From positions 107,010 to 171,009 of the forward strand of contig NZ_JAHESC010000009.1 in NCBI RefSeq assembly GCF_018598185.1: a stretch of 64,000 bases of DNA. Reading direction: 5' to 3'. The translations under genes and the position numbers were made by a program. The DNA comes from Dawidia soli. GTDB taxonomy: Bacteria > Bacteroidota > Bacteroidia > Cytophagales > Cyclobacteriaceae. This document shows positions 26,835 to 34,296 of this stretch, one piece after another. Under the pieces are notes generated by a model. The model did no database searches, was not told the DNA's origin, and worked only from the letters and a program-made list of their open reading frames with translations. The stretch's first letter is position 1. The number at the start of each line of letters is the position of its first letter.

Positions 26835-26928
26835 AAAAACTGCGATGGGTTGAGTACTAAAAATACGTGTTTTTGAAATCATAACGCAACGTCATTCCAT
26901 ACCTGGCGGAAATGCTACAAATACTGAT

Positions 26929-26936
26929 TATTTTTG
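26929..26936 (+). promoter_or_regulatory. Putative -7 promoter element of the ABC-F gene
   Basis: TATTTTTG matches TAnnTTTG, 24 bases upstream of the ATG. No convincing -33 TTG is seen at the right distance. Confidence 0.45.
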
Positions 26937-26960
26937 TATTCGAATGAGTGCGTCGGAATC

Positions 26961-28871
26961 ATGATCTCTATTACTAATCTCTCTTACTACATCGGGGGCC
27001 GCCCGCTGTACGAAAATGCAAACATGTTCATCAAGCCGAAGGACAAGATCGGCCTGATCGGACTGAACGGCCGCGGGAAATCCACCCTGCTGAAGATTAT
27101 CAACGGCGATCTTAAGATCGATAACGGCTCCGTCAGCAAAAGCAACGACTGCACCATCGGCTTCCTGAACCAGGATCTCCTCTCCTATCAAACCGAAGAT
27201 TCTATCCTGAGCGTCGCTATGGGCGCGTTTAAAGAAGTCGTGGAGATTGAGCGTCAGCTGGAAGACACCATCAAAAAGCTCGAAACCGAATATTCCGACG
27301 AGCTGGTAGAAAAACTGTCCAAACTACAGGAACGTTTTGACCATCTGGATGGCTACAGCATCGAGTCCAAAGCGGAAGAGGTCCTGGAAGGGATCGGTTT
27401 TGCTACCACCGACCTGCATCGCCCGCTCAAACAATTCTCGGGTGGCTGGCGCATGCGTGTGATGCTGGCCAAGCTGCTGCTGGAGAAACCCTCGCTGCTC
27501 ATGCTCGACGAGCCTACCAACCACCTGGACCTCCCCTCCATCGAGTGGGTGGAGAACTACCTGCGTAACTACGAGGGGGCCGTCATCATTGTATCGCACG
27601 ACCGTACCTTCCTCGATAACGTCATCTCCAAAACAGTCGACGTAACACAGCAACAGCTTGTAACCTACGAAGGCAACTACTCTTTCTACCTGCAAGAGAA
27701 AGAGCTGCGTCAGGAAATTCAACAAGGTGCATACGAAAACCAGCAGCAGAAGATCCGCCAGACCGAGCGCTTCATCGAGCGCTTCAAGGCAAAGGCTACC
27801 AAAGCCCGGCAGGTACAGTCGCGTGTCAAGGCGCTGGAAAGAATGGATATGATCGAAGAGGTCGTAGACGATACCGCGGCCGTGAACTTCCGGTTTAAGT
27901 TCAACCAGCAACCCGGCCGGTATATTGTTACCCTTGATCATGTCTCCAAAGCTTATGGTGCATTGGAAATTTTAAAAGATACCAGCATCAACATCGAGCG
28001 CGGTGACAAGATCGCCTTGATCGGGGCCAACGGAAAAGGGAAGTCTACTCTTCTGCGCATTGTCGCGGGCGAAGAGCCCGTGGAAGGCGAGCGCACGCTG
28101 GGCTTCAATGTCATTAAAGCGTTCTATGCACAGCATCAGCTGGAGTCGCTGCGCGTTGACAATGAAATATTGGAGGAGCTCCTGCAAGCCGGCTCGGGCA
28201 AGCCTGAACAAGAGTTGCGGAACGTGTTGGGATGTTTTCTGTTTTCGGATGAAGACGTCTTCAAGAAGATCAAGGTACTGTCGGGTGGCGAGAAATCGCG
28301 TGTAGCCCTGGCGAAGACCCTTATCTCCGAAGCCAACTTCCTGTTGCTCGATGAACCGACCAACCACCTGGATTTCATCTCGGAAAATATTCTGATCCAG
28401 GCCTTGCAGCAATATGCCGGTAGCTTTATTGTCGTGTCGCACAACCGTCACTTTGTAAGCCACATCGCCAACAAGATCTGGTACATCGAAGACAAAAAGA
28501 TCAAAGAATATCCGGGCACGTACGACGAGTACGAATACTGGCGCAAAAAGAACGAGGCACAGCAGGTAAAAGCAGAGCCACCCAAACCTACAAAAAAGGT
28601 AGAGCCTGTAGCGCCAAAGCCTGTGAATACGCCGAGCCAGGAAGCCCGTCGCAAGCAGTTGGAAAAAGATTTGCGCAAAGTAGAAGAAGAAGTAACGCGG
28701 CTGGAAGAGACTAAAAGCAAACTTGAAACCGAGCTGGCCAGCCCGGAAGTGTTTAATCAGCCCGCTAAGCTAAAAGAAGTGCAGGCTGCGTTTGAGAAAA
28801 CCGGCGTTGCGTTGGCAGAGGCTAATAAGAAGTGGGAAGCATTCGCTACAGAGATCGACGCGCTGGGATAG
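26961..28871 (+). CDS. ABC-F family ATPase
   Basis: A protein of about 636 residues; the start at 26961 (MISITNLSYYIGGRPLYE) is preferred over an upstream TTG. It has two ATPase domains without membrane segments: Walker A GLNGRGKST and GANGKGKST, signatures FSGGWRMR and LSGGEKSR, Walker B LLMLDEPTNHLDLPS and FLLLDEPTNHLDFIS. The ABC-F linker rich in Gln/Arg/Lys lies between them, and a C-terminal coiled coil spans about 545-630. ABC-F proteins act on the ribosome, as in Uup/EttA-type translation factors. The C-terminal coiled coil suggests a Uup-like type; the antibiotic-resistance type is less likely. Confidence 0.95.
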   Translation: MISITNLSYYIGGRPLYENANMFIKPKDKIGLIGLNGRGKSTLLKIINGDLKIDNGSVSKSNDCTIGFLNQDLLSYQTEDSILSVAMGAFKEVVEIERQLEDTIKKLETEYSDELVEKLSKLQERFDHLDGYSIESKAEEVLEGIGFATTDLHRPLKQFSGGWRMRVMLAKLLLEKPSLLMLDEPTNHLDLPSIEWVENYLRNYEGAVIIVSHDRTFLDNVISKTVDVTQQQLVTYEGNYSFYLQEKELRQEIQQGAYENQQQKIRQTERFIERFKAKATKARQVQSRVKALERMDMIEEVVDDTAAVNFRFKFNQQPGRYIVTLDHVSKAYGALEILKDTSINIERGDKIALIGANGKGKSTLLRIVAGEEPVEGERTLGFNVIKAFYAQHQLESLRVDNEILEELLQAGSGKPEQELRNVLGCFLFSDEDVFKKIKVLSGGEKSRVALAKTLISEANFLLLDEPTNHLDFISENILIQALQQYAGSFIVVSHNRHFVSHIANKIWYIEDKKIKEYPGTYDEYEYWRKKNEAQQVKAEPPKPTKKVEPVAPKPVNTPSQEARRKQLEKDLRKVEEEVTRLEETKSKLETELASPEVFNQPAKLKEVQAAFEKTGVALAEANKKWEAFATEIDALG

Positions 28872-28897
28872 TCGGCGTCTGCATCTGAGCCGGCCAA

Positions 28898-28924
28898 CTC
28901 CGGGGCCAGAGCCGTTCCCCGGAG
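28898..28924. terminator. Hairpin between convergent genes
   Basis: Inverted repeat ctccgggg / ccccggag with an 11-base loop, between the ends of the ABC-F gene and the small lipoprotein gene. It has no T-tract, so it is only a candidate terminator. Confidence 0.4.
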
Positions 28925-28937
28925 TGATGGCTTAAGC

Positions 28938-29204
28938 TCATTTTAAAGATGTATGATGAGACAACGCAATTCTTTTTTTGCCACTGTAATAGTGGTTTCC
29001 CCAGGATTGAACGTTCTTTTTCACCACTACCTGCACCACAGGTGCGTAAACGGGTCCATGTGTCTGATCATGGACCGACCCCTGCGAGGAATCCGAACAA
29101 CCTTCCATCACGATGCTGATTCCTAAAAGCGCCGTTAGAATAAGTAGAGCATACAAGGATACGTGTATCCGTTTCTGTAATCTGCTTTCTAAAGTACTGT
29201 CCAT
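28938..29204 (-). CDS. Small lipoprotein in the ECF sigma locus
   Basis: An 88-residue protein with an N-terminal basic stretch, a hydrophobic segment (SLYALLILTALLGISIVM) and a possible lipobox ending at Cys36 (MEGC). The mature part of about 52 residues is polar, with YAPVVQVVVKK, and is basic towards the C-terminus. No known domain is recognised. It is probably a real gene because an ECF-type promoter identical in form to that of the sigma gene lies 33 bases upstream. It may be a target or modulator of the sigma system (inference). Confidence 0.6.
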   Translation of the reverse strand: MDSTLESRLQKRIHVSLYALLILTALLGISIVMEGCSDSSQGSVHDQTHGPVYAPVVQVVVKKNVQSWGNHYYSGKKRIALSHHTSLK

Positions 29205-29237
29205 ACAAACGAAGGGCTTTTTCGGTTATTTAACTAC

Positions 29238-29269
29238 TTAGACACCCCCTTGTAGTAAAAGGTTGGAAT
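29238..29269 (-). promoter_or_regulatory. ECF-type promoter upstream of the small lipoprotein gene
   Basis: Read on the minus strand: ATTCCAAC (29269-29262), 14-base spacer, GGGTGTCTAA (29247-29238), then 33 bases to the ATG. The -35 AAC and -10 GTC cores are those typical of ECF sigma promoters, and the same two blocks with the same spacing occur upstream of the sigma gene at 31932-31963. Confidence 0.75.
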
Positions 29270-29272
29270 GGT

Positions 29273-31375
29273 CTAATGAAAAATATATCGAAATCTTAAC
29301 CCGACATCAAATGTCAGCGGCGCGGCCGTTACCGGCTGGTCGGACTTGTAAATCGAGTTCAACGGGTAGCGTATGCCCGGATTCAGGGACAACCGATAGT
29401 GTTTGCTAAACCGGTAGCTAAACTCCGTGCCCATCAATCCGCTAAAGTTCACCGTACGGTACGGTGAGTCTGATCCATTACCTTTTGTCTCCTTCTGCAG
29501 GTTCTCACCTTCGGGCGTAATCGTATTCTGAATGAACAGATCCGTGGCAAGACCTCCGTTAAGTTGTATCCCTACCTTGCGGTTTACCAGCAGGTACCCT
29601 GCCTGTAACGGCACGCTCACAAACTGCAAGCTGTTATTAACATTGTACGGCGCCGTGGGCACCACATTTTCCAGCGCGAACTCGGTGGATGCTGCCTGCT
29701 TATCCGCCGACATGATGGAATTAACCGACGGTGCCTGGAAGCTCTCGTAGTCTGCCGTACCCACGGCGCTGGCGGTGTAGTCCGACGCCTGCGTCATATA
29801 GTTTATCCCCCCCTGCAGTACCCACCGCGAAGAGATGCGCGTACCCATGCTCACCCCCACGGAATAAGAGCTGCCCGATGCCTTCGCTTGTTGATTCGCG
29901 ACCTTGTCAACGGCATCTTTACGTGCATCTGCCATCATCAGGTTACCCGAGGAATTCGACACACTCGAGTTGATCGTGTTGAATGAGCCCGCCGCAAAGC
30001 CTACCGACGTCCACAATTTCTCGGAGGCATGCTCCTCGTCCTCACGTTTATTTTTCTTTTCTTTTGCGTTTGCATCCTTCTCCTGTTCATCCAGGCGCGC
30101 CAGCAAGGCCATCAGCGGATCTACGGTCGACGCCGGCTCCACTTTCATGCTCGCCGGTTTTTGAACGCGCGCTCCCAGAGAAGTCACTTCCGGGGTAGCG
30201 TGTGCTGGCGCCGGCGAGTACGCCAATCTATATTCGGTTTGCTGACCAGCTGCCGCAGCAGGCGATGTTGTAGTGCTGTTCGGTGTCACGGCATTGTTAT
30301 TGCCCGTATTGTCCGTGCGTTGATTACCATTGGCTACAATAGCTCCCTTGCGTATCGCGTCTGCTTCCTTCGCGTGCGCAACAGCCACACCGGTCTCTCC
30401 TATCTGCGCCGGTTGCAGTCCATCGTTCGAAGTGGAGCCTGCGTTGTTGGTCGCCAGTGTTTGCTGATCATTCACTGCGCGACCTTGATCCGGTCGGCTA
30501 TCCCGGGAAGGATCGGTCCCTCCCGTTTCCGTCGCGCGGCGACGTTGAGCGTCCTGACGTACGGCAATTTGCCGCGCAGCAGGATTGTTGGGCTGGGTGG
30601 CGGTATGGTTGTGTTGTGTCGTTGAGCTTCGCGTAGCGGCGGTGCCGACCGTTCCGGCCAGCGCTGTCTGCGCTTGAGTATCGCCGCTGCCAGCCGGGGT
30701 ATTCGTTCTCGCAACCGAGTTGGTGTCAGAACCGTTCCCCGAGCGCGTTGCTGCCACGCCTGGGGTAATATCAGACTGTGTCACCGGCGACGCCGCGTTT
30801 ACGCCACGACTGTCGGTCTGCGGGGTAGCGGGATCCGTTTCCTGCCCCCCGGCGGCAACAGGTGCAATATCGGTCGCTCCCGGCTGAACCTGTTGTGCGT
30901 CTGTACGGGCGCCGGACGCTGACGTTGTGCCTTGCGATACCTCCTCACCGGAGTCATCGGCAGGTGTTGGCGCAGAAGCGTGGCGATCTGTCCCGGTGGC
31001 CCCCTCCTGATACGCCAGTTGCCCGGCAGCACCCGTCAGCTCCTGATCTTTCAGTATATAGTAGCCCACGCCGGCAACGGCCAATGCAAACGCTATTGAC
31101 GCCGCGGCCAGCAGCTGGAAGAAGACAAGGCGGCGCTTCAATCTACCCCCTTCGGCCTTCATCAAGTCAAGCTCGATATTCGTCCACACGTTTTCCGATG
31201 GACGCACACCGGCTTCATCAAAAGCCTGCTGGAAGGTACCTGCAAACTTCCGGCTCTCCGCGTCGTCCAGCGTACGTTCGATATTCGTCCATACGTTTTC
31301 CGATGGACTCACGCCGGCTTCATCAAAAGCCCGCTTGAAGGCATCTTCAAACTTTCGACTCTCCATATCGTTCAT
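29273..31375 (-). CDS. Predicted trans-envelope anti-sigma / outer-membrane barrel protein
   Basis: A 700-residue protein encoded directly after the ECF sigma gene and overlapping its 3' end by 29 bases. Residues 5-39 and 40-74 are a tandem duplication of a cytoplasmic module (ESRKF...AFDEAGV.PSENVWTNIE). One strong transmembrane helix follows at 83-108. Residues about 110-450 are a low-complexity Thr/Ala/Gln/Asn/Gly linker with no hydrophobic segment. From about 450 to the end the sequence looks like a PorT-type outer-membrane beta-barrel (SYSVGVSMGTRISSRWVLQG, FVSVPLQAGYLLVNRKVGIQ, final FDVGLRFRYIFH). The N-terminal PSENVW motif is common in Bacteroidota proteins paired with ECF sigma factors. 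I infer an anti-sigma factor linked to an outer-membrane sensor in a single chain. Confidence 0.75.
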   Translation of the reverse strand: MNDMESRKFEDAFKRAFDEAGVSPSENVWTNIERTLDDAESRKFAGTFQQAFDEAGVRPSENVWTNIELDLMKAEGGRLKRRLVFFQLLAAASIAFALAVAGVGYYILKDQELTGAAGQLAYQEGATGTDRHASAPTPADDSGEEVSQGTTSASGARTDAQQVQPGATDIAPVAAGGQETDPATPQTDSRGVNAASPVTQSDITPGVAATRSGNGSDTNSVARTNTPAGSGDTQAQTALAGTVGTAATRSSTTQHNHTATQPNNPAARQIAVRQDAQRRRATETGGTDPSRDSRPDQGRAVNDQQTLATNNAGSTSNDGLQPAQIGETGVAVAHAKEADAIRKGAIVANGNQRTDNTGNNNAVTPNSTTTSPAAAAGQQTEYRLAYSPAPAHATPEVTSLGARVQKPASMKVEPASTVDPLMALLARLDEQEKDANAKEKKNKREDEEHASEKLWTSVGFAAGSFNTINSSVSNSSGNLMMADARKDAVDKVANQQAKASGSSYSVGVSMGTRISSRWVLQGGINYMTQASDYTASAVGTADYESFQAPSVNSIMSADKQAASTEFALENVVPTAPYNVNNSLQFVSVPLQAGYLLVNRKVGIQLNGGLATDLFIQNTITPEGENLQKETKGNGSDSPYRTVNFSGLMGTEFSYRFSKHYRLSLNPGIRYPLNSIYKSDQPVTAAPLTFDVGLRFRYIFH
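31154..31363 (-). repeat. 105-bp tandem duplication in the anti-sigma gene
   Basis: Two adjacent copies (31259-31363 and 31154-31258) encode the 35-residue N-terminal module twice. They are close to identical over the PSENVWTNIE part, indicating a fairly recent duplication. Confidence 0.85.
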
Positions 31376-31904
31376 AATACGTTGATTCCGTTAATAGCCG
31401 CTGCTGCAACAGGCTTTTGGCCCGCGCAAACTGCGACTTGGATGTTCCCTCGGAAATTCCGAGTTGCTCGGCGATTTCCTTGTGACTAAATCCTTCAATA
31501 GCAAACAGGTTGAATACGATCTGACATCCCTGCGGCAGGGCCTGTATCATTTCCAGTAATTGGGTAAAGTGGATTCCCGATATGCTCATCTCTTCTTCCG
31601 GAAGATTGGTCTCTTCAATGTCGACCATGGGGAACAGGTAAAGCTTCTTGCGTTTCGCGTTCAGGGCTGTGTTCACCATGATGCGGGTGATCCACGTCTC
31701 CAGCTTCGACTCTCCGCGGAAATTGCCAATGGCCTGGAATACTTTGACAAAGCCTTCTTGCAAGATATCCTCGGCTTCGGGAGTAGCTTTGGAGTAACGC
31801 AGACAGACGACCATCATTTTTCGGCAATAGAGGTCATACAGGGCACGCTGTGCTACCCTGTCGCCTTTTCGGCATCCTTCAATAAGCTCGGTTTCGCTGA
31901 GCAT
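31347..31904 (-). CDS. ECF-family RNA polymerase sigma factor
   Basis: A 185-residue sigma-70 family protein with only regions 2 and 4. Region 2 (about residues 22-90) includes YSKATPEAEDILQEGFVKVF and ESKLETWITRIMVNTALN. Region 4 (about 120-175) includes ALPQGCQIVFNLFAIEGFSH and the helix-turn-helix KEIAEQLGISEGTSKSQFAR. The two parts are joined by a short linker with no extra domain. The downstream gene encodes the likely anti-sigma protein, and the gene's own promoter has an ECF-type form, which suggests autoregulation. Confidence 0.95.
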   Translation of the reverse strand: MLSETELIEGCRKGDRVAQRALYDLYCRKMMVVCLRYSKATPEAEDILQEGFVKVFQAIGNFRGESKLETWITRIMVNTALNAKRKKLYLFPMVDIEETNLPEEEMSISGIHFTQLLEMIQALPQGCQIVFNLFAIEGFSHKEIAEQLGISEGTSKSQFARAKSLLQQRLLTESTYYERYGESKV

Positions 31905-31931
31905 CAGTCCGTAGTATCGCCGTTTTGTATG

Positions 31932-31963
31932 TTAGACACCCTCCCGCCCCCAAAAGTTGGAAT
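31932..31963 (-). promoter_or_regulatory. ECF-type promoter of the sigma gene (autoregulatory)
   Basis: Read on the minus strand: ATTCCAAC (31963-31956), 14-base spacer, GGGTGTCTAA (31941-31932), then 27 bases to the sigma ATG. Both blocks and the spacing are identical to the element at 29238-29269, while the spacer sequences differ. Confidence 0.75.
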
Positions 31964-32069
31964 CGTTCGACGGATATTTCCCGCAAAATCTTGGCCATTC
32001 CCCCTCGAAAACGTTTCTTTAGAAACCAAAACAACCAGCCTGCACGGCGGGCAACCCCTGGCAAACCGC

Positions 32070-33371
32070 ATGAACATAACGCTTAATTCTCTCATTATTA
32101 TATCTTTAGCCGCACTTTCAGCGTGCGTTCCGATCAACCAACCCACCGCTACGGCCACGCCCGGTGGCAAAACTAAAACCCTCCAGCTGATCGACCGGGC
32201 TTATGAGTCCATCATCAAAACCATTCAGCTTCACCCCGACGGCCAGCCCCTGGAACCCGCCGTCGCCCGCCTGGGCCAGCCCAACCTGGTGCTGGAGTTC
32301 GACGACCTGCGCGACCACAATGATAACTATTACGCCAAGATCATCCACTGCAACTACAACTGGTCCCAGTCGACCTTGCAGGACCTCGACTTCATGACGG
32401 TGTACAACGAGTTTCCCATCAACACATTCGAGTTCTCGGTCGATACACACGTTCCGTATGTGCACTACAAATTCAACGTACCCGGTGTCAAGCTTCCCGG
32501 CAACTATGTATTGATCGTCTATCGCGAGTCCAACAAAGACGATCTTATTCTGAGCCGCCGCTTTATGGTGTATCAAACGCAAGTGACCTTCAAGCGCGAC
32601 GGAAACCTCATCGGTCCTGGCGCCGCGGCCGACATCAGCCAGCAGCTCAACTTCACTATCAACTATCAGAACGTCAATATCCTGAATGCCATGACCGACG
32701 TGCATGTCAACATGCGGCAAAACCAACGGTGGGACAATATGGTCAACGACGTTCGGCCCAGCTTCGTACGCGAGATCGAAAAAGAGCTCGAGTACCGTTA
32801 CTTCGACGATGCCAAGATGTTCCGTGGGGGCAACGAGTTCCGGTTCTTCGACCTGCGCTCCCTGAATTATCCCGGCCAGAACGTAGACCGCATCAACAAG
32901 ACCGTGCGTCCCTTTGAAGCCTATATTCAGAAAGATAAAAGCCGCGAGAGCGAAGCGTACTCCCAGCCACAGATCCCGGATATCAACGGCAACTTCAACC
33001 TCGATAACTACGACTACCGCGACATGGCCTATGCCAACTATGTAAACGTGAACTTTACGCTGGCGGTACCGCCTGTCGTGAACGGCGACGTCTATGTTGC
33101 CGGTGCATTCAACTACTGGAATCTCGGCGCCGCCAATAAAATGAAATACGACACCGTGCAGCATGCCTATACTTCCCGCATGTTACTCAAGCAAGGTTGG
33201 TATAATTATCAGTATGTGGTCAGAACACCTAACCGCCCCTCGTACATGTTCGAGGGAAGCCACTTCGAGACCGAAAACTTCTACGAGATCTTTGTGTATT
33301 ATCGCCCGTACCAGCCTCAGGCCGACCTGCTCATCGGCTATGAACGCATCGAGGCGAACCCGCGGCGCTAA
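32070..33371 (+). CDS. T9SS plug protein (DUF5103) lipoprotein
   Basis: A protein of about 433 residues. The frame is open much further upstream through the antisense of the sigma gene, but the ATG at 32070 gives a proper lipoprotein signal (NITLNSLIIISLAALSAC). The body matches the DUF5103/T9SS plug family: LQLIDRAYESIIKTIQLHPD, LVLEFDDL, YAKIIHCNYNWSQSTL, SRRFMVYQTQV, FNYWNLGAANKM and the final FYEIFVYYRPYQPQADLLIG. In Flavobacterium johnsoniae the Plug protein closes the periplasmic face of the SprA translocon. Other T9SS core genes are not in the window, but client proteins are. Confidence 0.9.
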   Translation: MNITLNSLIIISLAALSACVPINQPTATATPGGKTKTLQLIDRAYESIIKTIQLHPDGQPLEPAVARLGQPNLVLEFDDLRDHNDNYYAKIIHCNYNWSQSTLQDLDFMTVYNEFPINTFEFSVDTHVPYVHYKFNVPGVKLPGNYVLIVYRESNKDDLILSRRFMVYQTQVTFKRDGNLIGPGAAADISQQLNFTINYQNVNILNAMTDVHVNMRQNQRWDNMVNDVRPSFVREIEKELEYRYFDDAKMFRGGNEFRFFDLRSLNYPGQNVDRINKTVRPFEAYIQKDKSRESEAYSQPQIPDINGNFNLDNYDYRDMAYANYVNVNFTLAVPPVVNGDVYVAGAFNYWNLGAANKMKYDTVQHAYTSRMLLKQGWYNYQYVVRTPNRPSYMFEGSHFETENFYEIFVYYRPYQPQADLLIGYERIEANPRR

Positions 33372-34168
33372 GCATATACCATTTCCTGGTGGGTCGTGCG
33401 TTGGATCGAGTCGTTGTTGGCGACGTCCAGCATGCCAAAGCCTTTGTGTGTGAAATGGCCCAGGCCGTTTTCATATACGAACTGCTGCACTTCCTTTGCC
33501 GCGTATAGTGTAAAGGGGAATGTATAGCCGCGTACCTCGAACTTCACATCGTTGTCGTACAAAGGATAGATGCGCGCAAATTTTTTATGCGATGCCTGGA
33601 TGCGTTGAATATAGTCGTGATCCGGAACGATCTGGAATTTATAGAACGATGTCAGCTGTTCGGCTGTATACCGCGCGTAAGCCTCCATGCGCGCAATGGT
33701 AGAATCGTATAACAGATCGGAGAATTCGTCGCTTTCGGGCGAGACAAACTTCTTACCGCTTTCATCATTAAACGTTGCCGGGATGACGACCACCGGTGAG
33801 ATGCACAGGAAGCGGGCTTCATCGCCGATCTTTACCGGCTCTTCCTGCTCCACGGCATCGGGCACCAGGTGCAGGTTGCCGACAATGACTTCCTTCTGTT
33901 CAAACAGACGAGCCAGGAAATAGTCCATGAAGCCCTTGTCCGAGCATGCAAATACCAGGGTCACTTTGGACGAAAAGTAGTGCAGCCCTTTGCGGCTCAC
34001 CTTCGTCTGGCCTTTCAGCCCCGAGAAATTGTAATGCGTAAAATCCAGGTAATTCTTCTCAGGGCCAAAAATCAGCAGCCCTTTAATAACCTGCGCCAAA
34101 AGATACTGATGGTGGAACGGCACATAGGCTCCCCTGTTCTTCAGTGAAAAAATAATCCTGGTTCTCAA
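33368..34168 (-). CDS. Cas6-like CRISPR RNA endoribonuclease, no array nearby
   Basis: A 266-residue protein with a TTG start. The N-terminal RAMP/ferredoxin fold begins MRTRIIFSLKNRGAYVPF and includes HYNFSGLKG (residues 45-53), similar to the FSxL region of Cas6. The C-terminus has the glycine-rich loop GLGHFTHKGFG (235-245) that is the Cas6 hallmark. Candidate catalytic residues are H19/H20, Y22, H45 and K52, but which act cannot be told from one sequence. Cas6 cuts pre-crRNA repeats. There is no repeat array or other cas gene in this window, so it may be an orphan with another RNA target. It overlaps the plug gene by 4 bases, tail to tail. Confidence 0.75.
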   Translation of the reverse strand: MRTRIIFSLKNRGAYVPFHHQYLLAQVIKGLLIFGPEKNYLDFTHYNFSGLKGQTKVSRKGLHYFSSKVTLVFACSDKGFMDYFLARLFEQKEVIVGNLHLVPDAVEQEEPVKIGDEARFLCISPVVVIPATFNDESGKKFVSPESDEFSDLLYDSTIARMEAYARYTAEQLTSFYKFQIVPDHDYIQRIQASHKKFARIYPLYDNDVKFEVRGYTFPFTLYAAKEVQQFVYENGLGHFTHKGFGMLDVANNDSIQRTTHQEMVYA

Positions 34169-34189
34169 AACCCAAAAATTTAGCCTGGG

Positions 34190-34206
34190 GGTTAAAAAAA
34201 TTAACC
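34190..34206. repeat. Inverted repeat upstream of the Cas6-like gene
   Basis: GGTTAA-AAAAA-TTAACC, a perfect 6-base palindrome with a 5-base spacer, 22 bases upstream of the TTG start. It could be an operator. Confidence 0.4.
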
Positions 34207-34296
34207 AATTTAAAAAACGCGCTCTATACTGAGGGTGAGCGGTTTATAAAGCTAAGAAAAATCAGGGAGCTTTCACTGCCTTCGGCAAAGAAAACT

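Noticed and set aside
31560..32069. Upstream extension of the T9SS plug reading frame through the sigma gene
   Set aside because: The extension is antisense to the sigma factor and lacks a signal peptide. The ATG at 32070 starts a normal lipoprotein signal.
33368..34168. A CRISPR-Cas locus around the Cas6-like gene
   Set aside because: No direct-repeat array and no other cas gene can be seen anywhere in the window.
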